Shown here: positions 1-9,046 of the stretch, piece after piece
Layout of the letters: the number at the start of each line of letters is the position of its first letter
Position numbering within the stretch: position 1 is the first letter of the stretch
Source: Lachnospiraceae bacterium
Lineage (GTDB): Bacteria; Bacillota; Clostridia; Lachnospirales; Lachnospiraceae
DNA length: 64,000 nt
Assembly: GCA_022792885.1 (NCBI GenBank)
Contig: JAAWBX010000006.1
Span: 1 to 64,000 of the forward strand
Direction of reading: 5' to 3'
Made by a program: the position numbers and the translations under genes
Notes under the pieces: model-generated
What the model was told of the DNA's origin: nothing
The model's database searches: none
Seen by the model: only the letters and a program-made list of their open reading frames with translations

Positions 1-344
1 ACCCCTATCTATAAAGATACATAATTTCTGATAACGTCGTTTTCTTCTTTACTCATTATAGGTCAATTTCACGCCTCTATCAACCAACAATCTCCATCAT
101 CACCATAATTTCTACATGATAAGATATAACAGATTACGCACCCTAACACCATTTAGAGAAAATCCATGTAAATCTACGTCCAGAAACGGCAAGCAAACTT
201 CTCTCCTTTTACGAAAAGAACGAGGCAAACTTTCACACACCATTTGGGGGATACCCTTTCCCCCAACTCTTCCCCCAAAAATCCCCCAAATCGGCACTCA
301 AAATACGGTAATTTACGATAAGTTATGAACCTCTCCCAAGAACG
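1..344. other. AT-rich non-coding left edge of the window
   Basis: No convincing gene is visible on either strand: the open frames here are short, lack ribosome binding sites and overlap one another. The base composition is clearly more AT-rich than the tsf/rpsB genes beside it. The only structure seen is the C-tract inverted repeat at 244-290. The stretch could be a long intergenic gap or the edge of something lying beyond the window; the sequence does not decide. Confidence 0.6.
244..290 (-). repeat. Inverted repeat with G-tracts (possible hairpin or G-quadruplex)
   Basis: The ends are a perfect 10-base inverted repeat, TTTGGGGGAT at the left and ATCCCCCAAA at the right, with about 27 bases between. 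Read on the minus strand the same stretch holds three runs of five G and one of three G (283-287, 272-276, 260-264, 254-256), which fits a G-quadruplex motif. No gene starts or ends here, so a role is unknown. Confidence 0.5.
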
Positions 345-390
345 CAAAAAACCCCTAAAAATGCCCATTCTATGGGATTTTCAGGGGTTC
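345..390 (-). terminator. Intrinsic terminator of rpsB-tsf
   Basis: On the minus strand, after the tsf stop, AACCCCTGAAAAT pairs with ATTTTTAGGGGTT and is followed directly by a run of T. Stem, short loop and T-tract are all present, as expected for a Rho-independent terminator. Confidence 0.85.
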
Positions 391-413
391 GTAAATCAAT
401 TCTTCTCAGAAGT

Positions 414-1346
414 TTACTGATTCATCTGCTTCGCCACTTCCTCCGCGAAGTTCTCTTCCTTCTTCTCGATGCCTTCGCCCGTCTCGAAACGGACAAACTT
501 CTTCACGGCCAGATCCGTGCCGATCGACTTGGATACCTGCTCCAGATACTGAGCGACCGTCTGCTTACCGTCCTCGGCCCGCACATAGACCTGATCTAAG
601 AGGCAGAATTCCTTCAGCTCTTTATTCAGACGTCCGTTTACCATGCCCATAAGACGCTTCTCATCGGCATCCGGCTTCTCGTTCTTCGCGGCCGCCATCA
701 GAATTTCTTTCTCTTTCTCAATAAACTCGTCCGAAATCTCATCTCTGCACACATACTGAGGACGCAGAGCCGCGATCTGCATCGCGATATTCTTCAGAGC
801 TTCCTTCACTTCCTCGTTCACCGTCTGACACTCCGCAACCGCCAAAACGCCGATTCGACCGCCGCCGTGAATATAACCGACTACACAGCCGTTCTCTGTC
901 TGAACACGCTCGAAACGACGGATGCCCAGGTTCTCGCCGATAATGGAAATCCGGCTGGACAATTCCTCCGCCACGGTCTTAGAAGGCTCTTTGCTCCAAG
1001 GCTCGGCCATAAACGCATCCAGATCGGCGGCTTCGCTGTTCAGCACCTGATTGGCCACATCCTTCACATACGCCTGGAAATCCGCGTTCTTCGCCACAAA
1101 ATCCGTCTCGGAATTCACCTCAACGATAGCCGCTTTTTTATCGCTCTCCGCCGCGATCATGACAAGGCCTTCCGCCGCGACCCGGCCGGCTTTCTTCGCC
1201 GCCGCCGCCAGGCCTTTCTCTCTCAAAAACTCTACCGCTTTATCCATATCGCCTTCCGTCGCATTCAGGGCTTTCTTACAGTCCATCATGCCGGCGCCGG
1301 TTATCTCTCTTAACTCTTTTACCATTGCTGCCGTAATTGCTGCCAT
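414..1346 (-). CDS. tsf: Elongation factor Ts
   Basis: EF-Ts is the cytoplasmic guanine-nucleotide exchange factor that recycles EF-Tu. The 310-residue product opens with the UBA-like N-terminal segment and the family signature around LREITGAGMMDCKKAL (residues about 11-26), followed by the TDFVAKN motif (about residues 80-86) of the EF-Tu-binding core. The length is normal. The ATG has a GGAGGAG ribosome binding site a few bases upstream. It sits 4 bp after rpsB, the classic rpsB-tsf operon, and a strong terminator follows its stop. Confidence 0.97.
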   Translation of the reverse strand: MAAITAAMVKELREITGAGMMDCKKALNATEGDMDKAVEFLREKGLAAAAKKAGRVAAEGLVMIAAESDKKAAIVEVNSETDFVAKNADFQAYVKDVANQVLNSEAADLDAFMAEPWSKEPSKTVAEELSSRISIIGENLGIRRFERVQTENGCVVGYIHGGGRIGVLAVAECQTVNEEVKEALKNIAMQIAALRPQYVCRDEISDEFIEKEKEILMAAAKNEKPDADEKRLMGMVNGRLNKELKEFCLLDQVYVRAEDGKQTVAQYLEQVSKSIGTDLAVKKFVRFETGEGIEKKEENFAEEVAKQMNQ

Positions 1347-1350
1347 GTGA

Positions 1351-2115
1351 TTACTCCTCCTTTGCCGCTACTTCTTCGATACTCAGATCCGAACCTTCGG
1401 CCGCCGCCATCTCGGCCTCGTCATAAACGACTTCGCCCTGCTTCCCTTCGATCACGGCATCCGCCATCTTCGAAACAATCAGCTTGACCGCACGGATCGC
1501 GTCGTCATTGCCCGGAATCACAAAATCCAGCTCTTCCGGATCGCAGTTCGTATCCGCAATGCCGATCAACGGAATCCCCAGCGTATGCGCTTCCTGCACA
1601 CAAATTCTCTCTTTCTTCGGATCTACTACGAAAATCGCATCCGGAATCCGGTTCATGCCTTTGATACCGCCCAGGTTCTTCTCCAGCTTCTCCTGCTCCT
1701 TCTTCAGCGCGATAACTTCCTTCTTCGGCAGCACGTCAAACGTACCGTCCTCCGCCATCGTCTCAATCTCTTTTAATCTTCCGATCCGGCTCTGAATCGT
1801 CTTAAAGTTCGTCAGCATGCCGCCCAGCCATCTCTCATTCACATAGAACATACCGCAGCGCTCCGCTTCCGTCTTGATGGCATCCTGCGCCTGCTTTTTG
1901 GTACCCACAAAAAGAAGCGTACCGCCGTCCGCCGCCACGTCAGCCACCGCGTTATAAGCTTCGTCTACTTTGCCGACCGATTTCTGCAGGTCGATGATAT
2001 AGATCCCGTTTCTCTCCGTATAAATATAAGGAGCCATCTTGGGATTCCATCTTCTCGTCTGATGTCCGAAATGCACGCCGGCTTCCAACAACTGCTTCAT
2101 AGAAATTACGCTCAT
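1351..2115 (-). CDS. rpsB: 30S ribosomal protein S2
   Basis: The product is ribosomal protein S2 of the small subunit, about 254 residues. It begins [19 protein letters not shown], the typical S2 N-terminus, and contains the [12 protein letters not shown] motif and the [10 protein letters not shown] signature. The frame stays open 37 codons further upstream, but the ATG at 2115 was chosen because it carries a GGAGGAA site 8 nt upstream and gives the conserved start. It is the first gene of the rpsB-tsf operon, with a strong promoter at 2244-2272 and a structured leader between. S2 often autoregulates its own operon in bacteria; the leader here would suit that. Confidence 0.97.
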   Translation of the reverse strand: MSVISMKQLLEAGVHFGHQTRRWNPKMAPYIYTERNGIYIIDLQKSVGKVDEAYNAVADVAADGGTLLFVGTKKQAQDAIKTEAERCGMFYVNERWLGGMLTNFKTIQSRIGRLKEIETMAEDGTFDVLPKKEVIALKKEQEKLEKNLGGIKGMNRIPDAIFVVDPKKERICVQEAHTLGIPLIGIADTNCDPEELDFVIPGNDDAIRAVKLIVSKMADAVIEGKQGEVVYDEAEMAAAEGSDLSIEEVAAKEE

Positions 2116-2143
2116 GTTTTCTTCCTCCAAATGGTTTTTCTTC

Positions 2144-2206
2144 CGCATCCTTCCCGCTTTCGGGAAACCGGACTCTGTCCGGCACCGTCCCGTCTGTCCG
2201 GATGCG
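2144..2206 (-). promoter_or_regulatory. Structured rpsB leader (candidate S2 autoregulatory element)
   Basis: In the untranslated leader of rpsB the minus strand has an outer stem CGCATCC/GGATGCG (2200-2206 with 2144-2150). Inside it are two further hairpins, built on CCGGACAGAGTCCGG and TCCCGAAAGCGGGA. This three-stem layout just before the ribosome binding site resembles ribosomal-protein leader RNAs; Firmicutes rpsB leader motifs have been described, but I cannot confirm a match to a specific family by eye. Confidence 0.55.
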
Positions 2207-2243
2207 TGTTTCTTTGCCGTTTTCATATAGATTCAGCTTTATG

Positions 2244-2272
2244 ATTTTATCACAGGACGGCCAAATATGCAA
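2244..2272 (-). promoter_or_regulatory. Promoter of rpsB-tsf
   Basis: TTGCAT (-35), 17 bp spacer, TAAAAT (-10) preceded by TGA, an extended -10. It lies about 130 bp upstream of the rpsB start, leaving room for the structured leader. Confidence 0.7.
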
Positions 2273-2318
2273 GGAGATTTTTTGATAACGAAAACCTTTA
2301 AATCTTTTTATTTTTCAC

Positions 2319-2347
2319 CCGACATTTCTCCGGATTTATGCTATACT
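2319..2347 (+). promoter_or_regulatory. Promoter of the lipid kinase gene
   Basis: CCGACA (-35), 17 bp spacer, TATACT (-10) preceded by TGC (extended -10). The gene start is at 2419. Confidence 0.5.
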
Positions 2348-2418
2348 GGGTTTACCGTCATTTGACAAGGACGCACAGGATCGGATAATATTTCCCTCAA
2401 AGGAGGCCCGACATCAAT

Positions 2419-3357
2419 ATGTATCATTTTATTATCAACCCGCATTCTCAATCCGGAAAAGGTTATCCGATATGGCTACGCCTTGAAAAAAAACTGAAGC
2501 GGAAAAATATCGAATACACGCCCCATCTTACCAGGTATCCCGGCCACGCCAGAGAACTGGCGGCCGCTCTGACCACGCCTTCCTGCGACGCGGACAAAGA
2601 AGAACGCATCCTGATCATCATGGGCGGCGACGGAACCCTGAACGAAGTGATCGACGGCCTTACTTTCCGGGTTCCCGCGACGGTCGGCTATATCCCCACC
2701 GGCTCCGGCAATGATTTCGCGCGCAGCATGCGCCTTCCCAAACGTCCGGGCCAGGCTTTGAAGCATATTTTGAATCCCAAGTATCTTCCTTATATTGACT
2801 ACGGCACAGCTTCTTTCGGCCGGAGTGATCTGACCCATCGCCGTTTTGCCGTGAGCTGCGGAATCGGCCTGGACGCGGACATCTGCCAGGCTCTTTTCAC
2901 ATCCAAACTCAAAGAATGGACAAACCGGTTCTATATCGGCAAATTTTCCTATATCCTGGTCGGGATCCGTCAGATTGCCCGTATGCAGACCTGCAGCGGT
3001 TATCTGGAACTGGATCGTTCCCGCCGAATCAACCTGAAGCGAATCGCGTTCATCTCCAGCCACATCCAGCGCTATGAAGGCGGCGGTTTCCTTTTTTCGC
3101 CTCAGGCCAACGCGGGGGACGGGCTTCTCGACCTGTGCGTAATCGCCAGTACCAATCGTCTGAAAATCCTGCCGGTACTTCTGGCATCCAAATTCGGCAG
3201 ACACTGTAACATGCGCGGCGTTCACCATTACCGCTGCAAAGAAGCTTTTATTCATATGGATAAGCCCCGGCATGTCCACACGGACGGGGAAATTTTCAGC
3301 CCCCAGACCGATCTGACTCTTTCCTGCTTTGAGCGCTGCCTGAGGATCATTCTGTGA
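2419..3357 (+). CDS. Diacylglycerol kinase-family lipid kinase (DgkB/YegS type)
   Basis: Cytoplasmic or membrane-associated kinase that phosphorylates a lipid such as diacylglycerol using ATP. The 312-residue protein shows the family's nucleotide-binding signature GGDGTLNEV (about residues 74-82) and the PTGSGNDFARS loop (about 95-105), and a C-terminal domain with the HTDGE motif near residue 290. In Firmicutes such enzymes recycle diacylglycerol from lipoteichoic acid synthesis; the exact substrate here is inferred. An AAAGGAGG site lies 12 nt before the ATG, a slightly long spacing. It is monocistronic and convergent with the CarD-like gene. Confidence 0.88.
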   Translation: MYHFIINPHSQSGKGYPIWLRLEKKLKRKNIEYTPHLTRYPGHARELAAALTTPSCDADKEERILIIMGGDGTLNEVIDGLTFRVPATVGYIPTGSGNDFARSMRLPKRPGQALKHILNPKYLPYIDYGTASFGRSDLTHRRFAVSCGIGLDADICQALFTSKLKEWTNRFYIGKFSYILVGIRQIARMQTCSGYLELDRSRRINLKRIAFISSHIQRYEGGGFLFSPQANAGDGLLDLCVIASTNRLKILPVLLASKFGRHCNMRGVHHYRCKEAFIHMDKPRHVHTDGEIFSPQTDLTLSCFERCLRIIL

Positions 3358-3401
3358 TCCTCATTCCCGGTCCTGCCTTTCCCCATCCCGTTCCGCTGTG
3401 A

Positions 3402-3920
3402 TCAGCCCATTCTTCCGTTCTCTTCCAGCCTCCGGGCGATATATGCCGGTACTTCTTCCAGAGAAAGCTCCAAAACCACCGACAATTCACCGTGAAGCAA
3501 TTCTTCCGCCTTCTTCATATACTGGCGGTCTGTTGTCCCCGCCTTTTTTCCATTCCGGATCATATACTGATTCCTTGCATAAATGCTTTTAATCAGTTGA
3601 ACCAGATCCTCGCATTCGTGAGACTGAATAAACGATTTATAATGATTCGCCAATAATTTCTGATCCCGATGCTCACAGGTATCTTCCCGAATCTCCGGAA
3701 TCCGGTCGATCAGCCTTTCCGCCTCGTCTCTGGAAATAACCGGTCTCATAAAAACTTTTCCGTCCACGGGAATATAAATGGTTCCCGTTCCGTAAACCGG
3801 AGTCAGCGTATAATAAATCCTCCCCTCGTCCGCCGAAGCGACGCCGGCCGGCGTCCCGATCTCATCCACCCGGCAGACCCCGCTGTTCCCATAGATGATA
3901 TAATCTCCTTTTGCAAACAT
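3402..3920 (-). CDS. CarD/CdnL-type transcriptional regulator
   Basis: About 172 residues. The N-terminal half (residues about 1-60) reads as the CarD/TRCF RNA-polymerase-interacting domain, starting MFAKGDYIIYGNSGVCRVD and containing a YYTLTPVY strand and IPVD. The rest is helical with the pattern seen in CarD proteins. Family members bind the RNA polymerase beta subunit and stabilise open complexes, often at rRNA promoters. The ATG at 3920 was chosen over an upstream one because of a perfect GGAGG site just ahead of it. The gene is monocistronic, between convergent dgk and ispF. Confidence 0.85.
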   Translation of the reverse strand: MFAKGDYIIYGNSGVCRVDEIGTPAGVASADEGRIYYTLTPVYGTGTIYIPVDGKVFMRPVISRDEAERLIDRIPEIREDTCEHRDQKLLANHYKSFIQSHECEDLVQLIKSIYARNQYMIRNGKKAGTTDRQYMKKAEELLHGELSVVLELSLEEVPAYIARRLEENGRMG

Positions 3921-4139
3921 AATCTTCCCTCCTGTCTGCTTTTTTCCGCTCTGCTCCGACGCAAACATCCAACGCCGGCGTTCCCGTTTGTCATATCCGC
4001 ATCATAAAATACAGAAAGCGCGCGGCACAACCGGATTTACGTTTTGTTGAACCGCACGCTGCACTATTCCCGCATTCAGACCGCTTTCCCGGCCCGAATT
4101 CAGGCTGTAAACTGTATTCCAAAAGCTTTTATTATAAAG

Positions 4140-4150
4140 ATTATATCACA
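4140..4150 (-). promoter_or_regulatory. Possible extended -10 promoter for the CarD-like gene
   Basis: The minus strand carries TGTGATATAAT, an extended -10, about 220 bp upstream of the CarD-like start; no good -35 is seen. A weaker alternative (TTGTGC, 18 bp, TATGAT) lies at 4001-4030. Confidence 0.35.
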
Positions 4151-4201
4151 CTTTTTATTTAAAAGTAAGAAAAATTTTATTTTTTATTTTTATTCCTCCG
4201 G

Positions 4202-4747
4202 TTATCCTTTTCTGCCGGCGCAGCCGGTGCAGCCGCAGCCTCCCGAAACCATACGATCCTCGTATTGATAATTTTCCGCTCCGTAGATCAAAGCGATCGC
4301 CTGAGAAGAAATCCCCTCCCCGGCTCCGGTAAACCCAAGTCCCTCCTCGGTAGTCGCTTTCACATTCACCTGTTCACACGAAATACCAAGGGCATCGGCA
4401 ATGTTTTCTCTCATCCGTTCCCGGTAAGGAGCCAGTTTCGGCTTCTGCGCAATAACGGTGGCATCGATATTGCCGATCACATACAGATGATCGTTCAAAA
4501 GCTCTCCCACATAAGCCAGCAGTTTTAAACTGGAACACCCTTCATACCGGGGATCCGTATCCGGAAAATGCTGCCCGATATCTCCCAGAGCGGCGGCGCC
4601 CAGCAGAGCGTCCATGATGGCGTGAAGAAGTACATCCGCGTCGGAATGTCCCAGAAGCCCTTTCTCATAAGGAATCTTTACGCCGCCCAGAATGAGATCC
4701 CGTTCTTTAACCAGCCGATGCACATCATAACCCATTCCTATCCTCAT
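4202..4747 (-). CDS. ispF: 2-C-methyl-D-erythritol 2,4-cyclodiphosphate synthase with Cys-rich tail
   Basis: IspF closes the cyclodiphosphate ring in the non-mevalonate (MEP) isoprenoid pathway. The metal-binding DVHRL motif (residues 8-12), [18 protein letters not shown] (about 34-51) and the [11 protein letters not shown] signature near residues 132-142 are all present. The ATG at 4747 starts the conserved [10 protein letters not shown] and has an AAAGGA site. At 181 residues it is some 20 longer than usual: the end, about residues 166-181, is a tail with GGCGCTGCAG (four cysteines) that the family does not normally have. It is divergent from the tRNA-Gly gene. Confidence 0.93.
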   Translation of the reverse strand: MRIGMGYDVHRLVKERDLILGGVKIPYEKGLLGHSDADVLLHAIMDALLGAAALGDIGQHFPDTDPRYEGCSSLKLLAYVGELLNDHLYVIGNIDATVIAQKPKLAPYRERMRENIADALGISCEQVNVKATTEEGLGFTGAGEGISSQAIALIYGAENYQYEDRMVSGGCGCTGCAGRKG

Positions 4748-4787
4748 TTCTTTTATCCTTTCTTTTTTGTATTTTTTCAATTTCTTC

Positions 4788-4815
4788 TTGAAATTTTCTC
4801 CGGAACGTGTATAAT
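4788..4815 (+). promoter_or_regulatory. Promoter of tRNA-Gly
   Basis: TTGAAA, 16 bp spacer, TATAAT, ending 10 bp before the mature tRNA 5' end. Confidence 0.75.
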
Positions 4816-4825
4816 AGATAAATAC

Positions 4826-4896
4826 GCGGATATAGTTCATTGGTAGAACACCAGCTTCCCAAGCTGGATAGGCGGGTTCGATTCCCGTTATCCGCT
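4826..4896 (+). tRNA. tRNA-Gly(CCC)
   Basis: A full cloverleaf: acceptor GCGGATA pairs with TATCCGC, the anticodon arm is CCAGC-TTCCCAA-GCTGG giving anticodon CCC (codon GGG), and the T arm is GCGGG-TTCGATT-CCCGT. The discriminator is T and CCA is not encoded. It is a single-gene unit with its own promoter and downstream terminator. Confidence 0.95.
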
Positions 4897-4936
4897 TTTT
4901 AATATTTTCGTCCAGTTGAGTTTAGACGAGGTGCGA

Positions 4937-4970
4937 GCCGGACAGCCGACAGGTTTTGTCCGGCTTTTTT
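4937..4970 (+). terminator. Terminator of the tRNA-Gly transcript
   Basis: GCCGGACA pairs with TGTCCGGC across a 12-base loop and is followed by six T. It lies 40 bp after the tRNA; between them is a second small stem (TCGTC/GACGA). Confidence 0.85.
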
Positions 4971-4985
4971 ATTTGTTCTTTATCC

Positions 4986-5020
4986 GCAAAAAGAAAGAAG
5001 CCCAGGGGAAATCCCCGGGT
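4986..5020 (-). terminator. Terminator of the 108-residue orphan gene
   Basis: On the minus strand CCCGGGGA and TCCCCTGGG form a stem with one bulge, followed by a T-rich CTTCTTTCTTTTTG tract. Confidence 0.65.
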
Positions 5021-5048
5021 TTCTCTTGCTCCCAATTTCTGCCTGTTT

Positions 5049-5375
5049 TTATCCCTGTATTTCTCTTTTTATCGCTTCGATTTCCGCCTGAAGTTTGGCT
5101 ATCTGCGCCTGTTTTTTCTCAAGAGTTTTCCGCTTTTTCGTATTTACACTGTTGGCTTCCACTACTCTTATAACATCTTCCTGCGCCAGGAAATCCGTCA
5201 GAAGTTTATCCATTATTTTTGCCGCCGTAACGCCTTCAACCGCTTTACAGTACACACACAATTCATTGTACTTTTTTGTATCAATCTTTATTTCCGGTTT
5301 CTTCGCTCTGGGCTTTCTTGTTTTTCCGGAAACCGCTTCTTCCGCAGCGATTGCTTCATTCGTTACCTCATCCAT
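5049..5375 (-). CDS. Uncharacterised 108-residue basic coiled-coil protein
   Basis: I do not recognise this protein. It starts MDEVTNEA, has a Lys/Arg-rich stretch (KTRKPRAKK, about residues 18-26), a central segment with two cysteines (LCVYC, about 39-43), and a C-terminal third rich in Lys, Glu and Gln that should form a coiled coil (KKQAQIAKLQAEIEAIKREI). There is no signal peptide or membrane segment. The ATG has an AGGAGG site 8 nt upstream. It has its own TTGACA promoter and terminator, so it is an independent unit. A DNA- or RNA-binding role is possible but only inferred from charge. Confidence 0.7.
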   Translation of the reverse strand: MDEVTNEAIAAEEAVSGKTRKPRAKKPEIKIDTKKYNELCVYCKAVEGVTAAKIMDKLLTDFLAQEDVIRVVEANSVNTKKRKTLEKKQAQIAKLQAEIEAIKREIQG

Positions 5376-5397
5376 CCTGAGCACCTCCTTTTGTCAT

Positions 5398-5426
5398 AGT
5401 TTACATTTTAATCCTTTTTCTGTCAA
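5398..5426 (-). promoter_or_regulatory. Promoter of the 108-residue orphan gene
   Basis: TTGACA, 17 bp spacer, TAAACT. The predicted start of transcription falls only a few bases before the AGGAGG site, so the mRNA leader would be very short. Confidence 0.6.
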
Positions 5427-5495
5427 TACAAAATGAATCGCAAAAAAACGACAAGCCGCCGAGAAATACACGCCTTCATTAAGCCATAATACAGG

Positions 5496-5528
5496 TAAAA
5501 AGACGCAGTCCCCATAAAAAGACTGCGC
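5496..5528 (-). terminator. Terminator of groESL
   Basis: On the minus strand CGCAGTC pairs with GACTGCG across a short T-rich loop and is followed by TCTTTTT, 36 bp after the groL stop. Confidence 0.85.
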
Positions 5529-5563
5529 CTTTCCCGTTCTTGTTTTTTGCCTGAAAGCGGTTT

Positions 5564-7502
<1,939 letters not shown>

Positions 7503-7559
7503 ACGATAATTCCCTCCTGTAAAAATGTTTTAAAATAAAACTTATTCGTCCTGTTGCTT

Positions 7560-7587
7560 ATTATCTACCATTTCGCATTTTTGTCAA
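7560..7587 (-). promoter_or_regulatory. Promoter of groESL
   Basis: TTGACA, 16 bp spacer, GATAAT, about 58 bp before groES. Neither a CIRCE inverted repeat nor a CtsR-type heptad repeat was seen around it. Confidence 0.7.
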
Positions 7588-7622
7588 GAGCTTCCAGCCG
7601 GATTTTATTCTTTTTTAATTTT

Positions 7623-8411
7623 TCAAATCAATTTAAAATTCTTCAAAGCATCCGCGACGCCGTCCTCCGTAACCGATGCCGTATGATACCTGGCCGTTTC
7701 TCTGACTTCCGGATTTGCATTGCCCATCGCGACGCCGAAACGGGTATAGCCCAGCATTTCCAGATCGTTGTTGTCGTCCCCGAAGGCGTAGGTATCTTCC
7801 CGCGTTTTCCCCAGATACGTCAGCAACGTTTCAATCGCCCCCGCCTTGGAACAGTTCTTCGGCGTAATCTCCACGGCCCCGTAACGGTTGGGATGTACTT
7901 CATATTTCTCTGCCAGGCAGGCAAAATCCTCCGGATGATACCCCCGGTTCCGGTAACAGATCGTAATCTTTGCCGCCTCGTAATGCTCCGAGCGAAAAGG
8001 CCGCATCCGATCCCCCAGAATATCCGCATAGAGTTCATAGGTCAATACCCGCTCCTCTTTTAATTCTTCCCGATCGGCGTAAACGTAAACCGGCCCCTCC
8101 AGAATCGGGTACATTCCCATCTCTTCATAGAAATGGCGAACGATGGCTTTCGCTTCCTCGTCCGGAATCAGGCGGCTGACAATCTCCTCGCCTCTGTACT
8201 CAATATAAGCGCCTCCCAGGCCGATCACGCCGTCAAACCCGATCTCAAGCACGTCCCGCGGTATATGGGCCGGCGAACGGCCGGTACACAGAAAAGCCAG
8301 ATGCCCGTTCTCGCGCAGCTTCCGGATCGCCTCCCTCGCGCTCGGCGTCACGCCGTCCGCAAAATTATAAATCGTCCCGTCAATATCAAAAAATACGCAC
8401 TTCTGTCTCAT
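7623..8411 (-). CDS. HAD-superfamily Cof-type phosphatase
   Basis: A cytoplasmic Mg-dependent phosphatase of the HAD superfamily (Cof/IIB subfamily), 262 residues. Motif I is FFDIDGTIY (nucleophile Asp near residue 9), motif II is the CTGRS segment (about 42-46), and motif IV is AFGDDNNDLEML (about 211-222), followed by GVAMGNA. These enzymes act on small sugar phosphates or similar; the substrate cannot be read from sequence. The ATG at 8411 was chosen because the conserved MRQKCVFFDIDGT starts there and a GGAAGGAG site precedes it. It is divergent from the small membrane-protein gene. Confidence 0.9.
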   Translation of the reverse strand: MRQKCVFFDIDGTIYNFADGVTPSAREAIRKLRENGHLAFLCTGRSPAHIPRDVLEIGFDGVIGLGGAYIEYRGEEIVSRLIPDEEAKAIVRHFYEEMGMYPILEGPVYVYADREELKEERVLTYELYADILGDRMRPFRSEHYEAAKITICYRNRGYHPEDFACLAEKYEVHPNRYGAVEITPKNCSKAGAIETLLTYLGKTREDTYAFGDDNNDLEMLGYTRFGVAMGNANPEVRETARYHTASVTEDGVADALKNFKLI

Positions 8412-8478
8412 TTCAGGCTCCTTCCGGTTTTTTTCTTCATTTCCTGTTTTTCCCCTTTTCTTTTCAAAAAAAACCACG

Positions 8479-8507
8479 TATAATAAAACTGTTCCAAATT
8501 TTGAAAA
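8479..8507. promoter_or_regulatory. Overlapping divergent promoters
   Basis: The same AT block reads TATAAT on the plus strand (8479-8484) and TATTAT on the minus strand (8480-8485). The minus-strand one has TTTTCA 16 bp away (8502-8507), serving the HAD gene. The plus-strand -35 is weak (TTTTCT at 8456-8461). The two genes probably compete for polymerase here. Confidence 0.45.
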
Positions 8508-8525
8508 TACAGGAGGTATCCCCTT

Positions 8526-8768
8526 ATGTGTAAATTTGTAAAAAAGATTTTTTCCATACTGTTGGTTCTCACGGCGCTGGCCGGCGCCGCGGCCCTGATC
8601 TTCTATCATTTCCAGAGAAAGGACATCCTGTCCGACGATACCATGGACGAGCTGGATCATCTGAACCCTTCCGCGGAACCGGAAGAGACCAGAATACAAA
8701 AACTCTCCCGATACTCCAAAGATCTTCTGGAAAAACGCAGCTATGTGAAGATCCCCTTCCATGAATAA
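8526..8768 (+). CDS. Small single-pass membrane protein of unknown function
   Basis: I do not recognise this 80-residue protein. Residues about 7-26 are a hydrophobic segment (FSILLVLTALAGAAALIFYHF region) after a basic MCKFVKK, so it is either a signal anchor or a membrane-tethered small protein with the C-terminus outside. The rest is acidic then basic, with no conserved motif seen. AGGAGG sits 9 nt before the ATG. It stands alone, ending just before the structured element at 8819. Confidence 0.7.
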   Translation: MCKFVKKIFSILLVLTALAGAAALIFYHFQRKDILSDDTMDELDHLNPSAEPEETRIQKLSRYSKDLLEKRSYVKIPFHE

Positions 8769-8818
8769 TACCCTCCGGGTACACCGCATCGCCATTCAGC
8801 GTTTCATCAGCTACACTT

Positions 8819-9025
8819 TGTGAAACGACGGTATATTGACAAGAAACCAGCTTCTCAATCGGGTAAAATGTTGAAAGACCGTTTTCTGCGTCGGTCCTTG
8901 GGCCGTGTTCTCTGCGGCCCTAGTACCGCTACGCGGAAACCCGAGCGAGAGCGTGTCTGGAAACATTTCTTACCCGATTAAGAAGCGTAACTTTGTCAAT
9001 ATCCGTCGTTTCACATATTTTTTGC
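8819..9025 (+). ncRNA. Candidate structured RNA or MITE-like element (195 bp, long inverted arms)
   Basis: The ends match as an inverted repeat: GTGAAACGACGG(T)ATATTGACAA from 8820, and its complement ending at 9014, differing by one inserted base. Complementarity continues inward through GCTTCTCAATCGGGTAA against TTACCCGATTAAGAAGC and AATGTT against AACATT, about 55 nt per arm. The centre folds into at least three local hairpins: GACCG/CGGTC, GGGCCG/CGGCCC and CCGC/GCGG. A run of six T follows the right arm at about 9018-9023, so a plus-strand RNA could end there. It lies between convergent genes and codes for no protein. A structured non-coding RNA and a hairpin-type mobile repeat are both possible; no target duplication is obvious. 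Confidence 0.55.
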
Positions 9026-9046
9026 AACGGGAAGATTCCTGCGTTT

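Noticed and set aside
3337-3365. Perfect 8-bp hairpin GAGGATCA/TGATCCTC at the end of the lipid kinase gene as a terminator
   Set aside because: No T run follows on either strand, and the stem includes the stop codon; kept only as a weak structure.
7503-7620. A CIRCE operator before groES
   Set aside because: Neither TTAGCACTC nor its partner was found when reading both strands.
8526-8768. A toxin of a toxin-antitoxin pair
   Set aside because: A small membrane protein with no partner gene and no RNA antitoxin pattern; the nearby element is in the same direction, not antisense.
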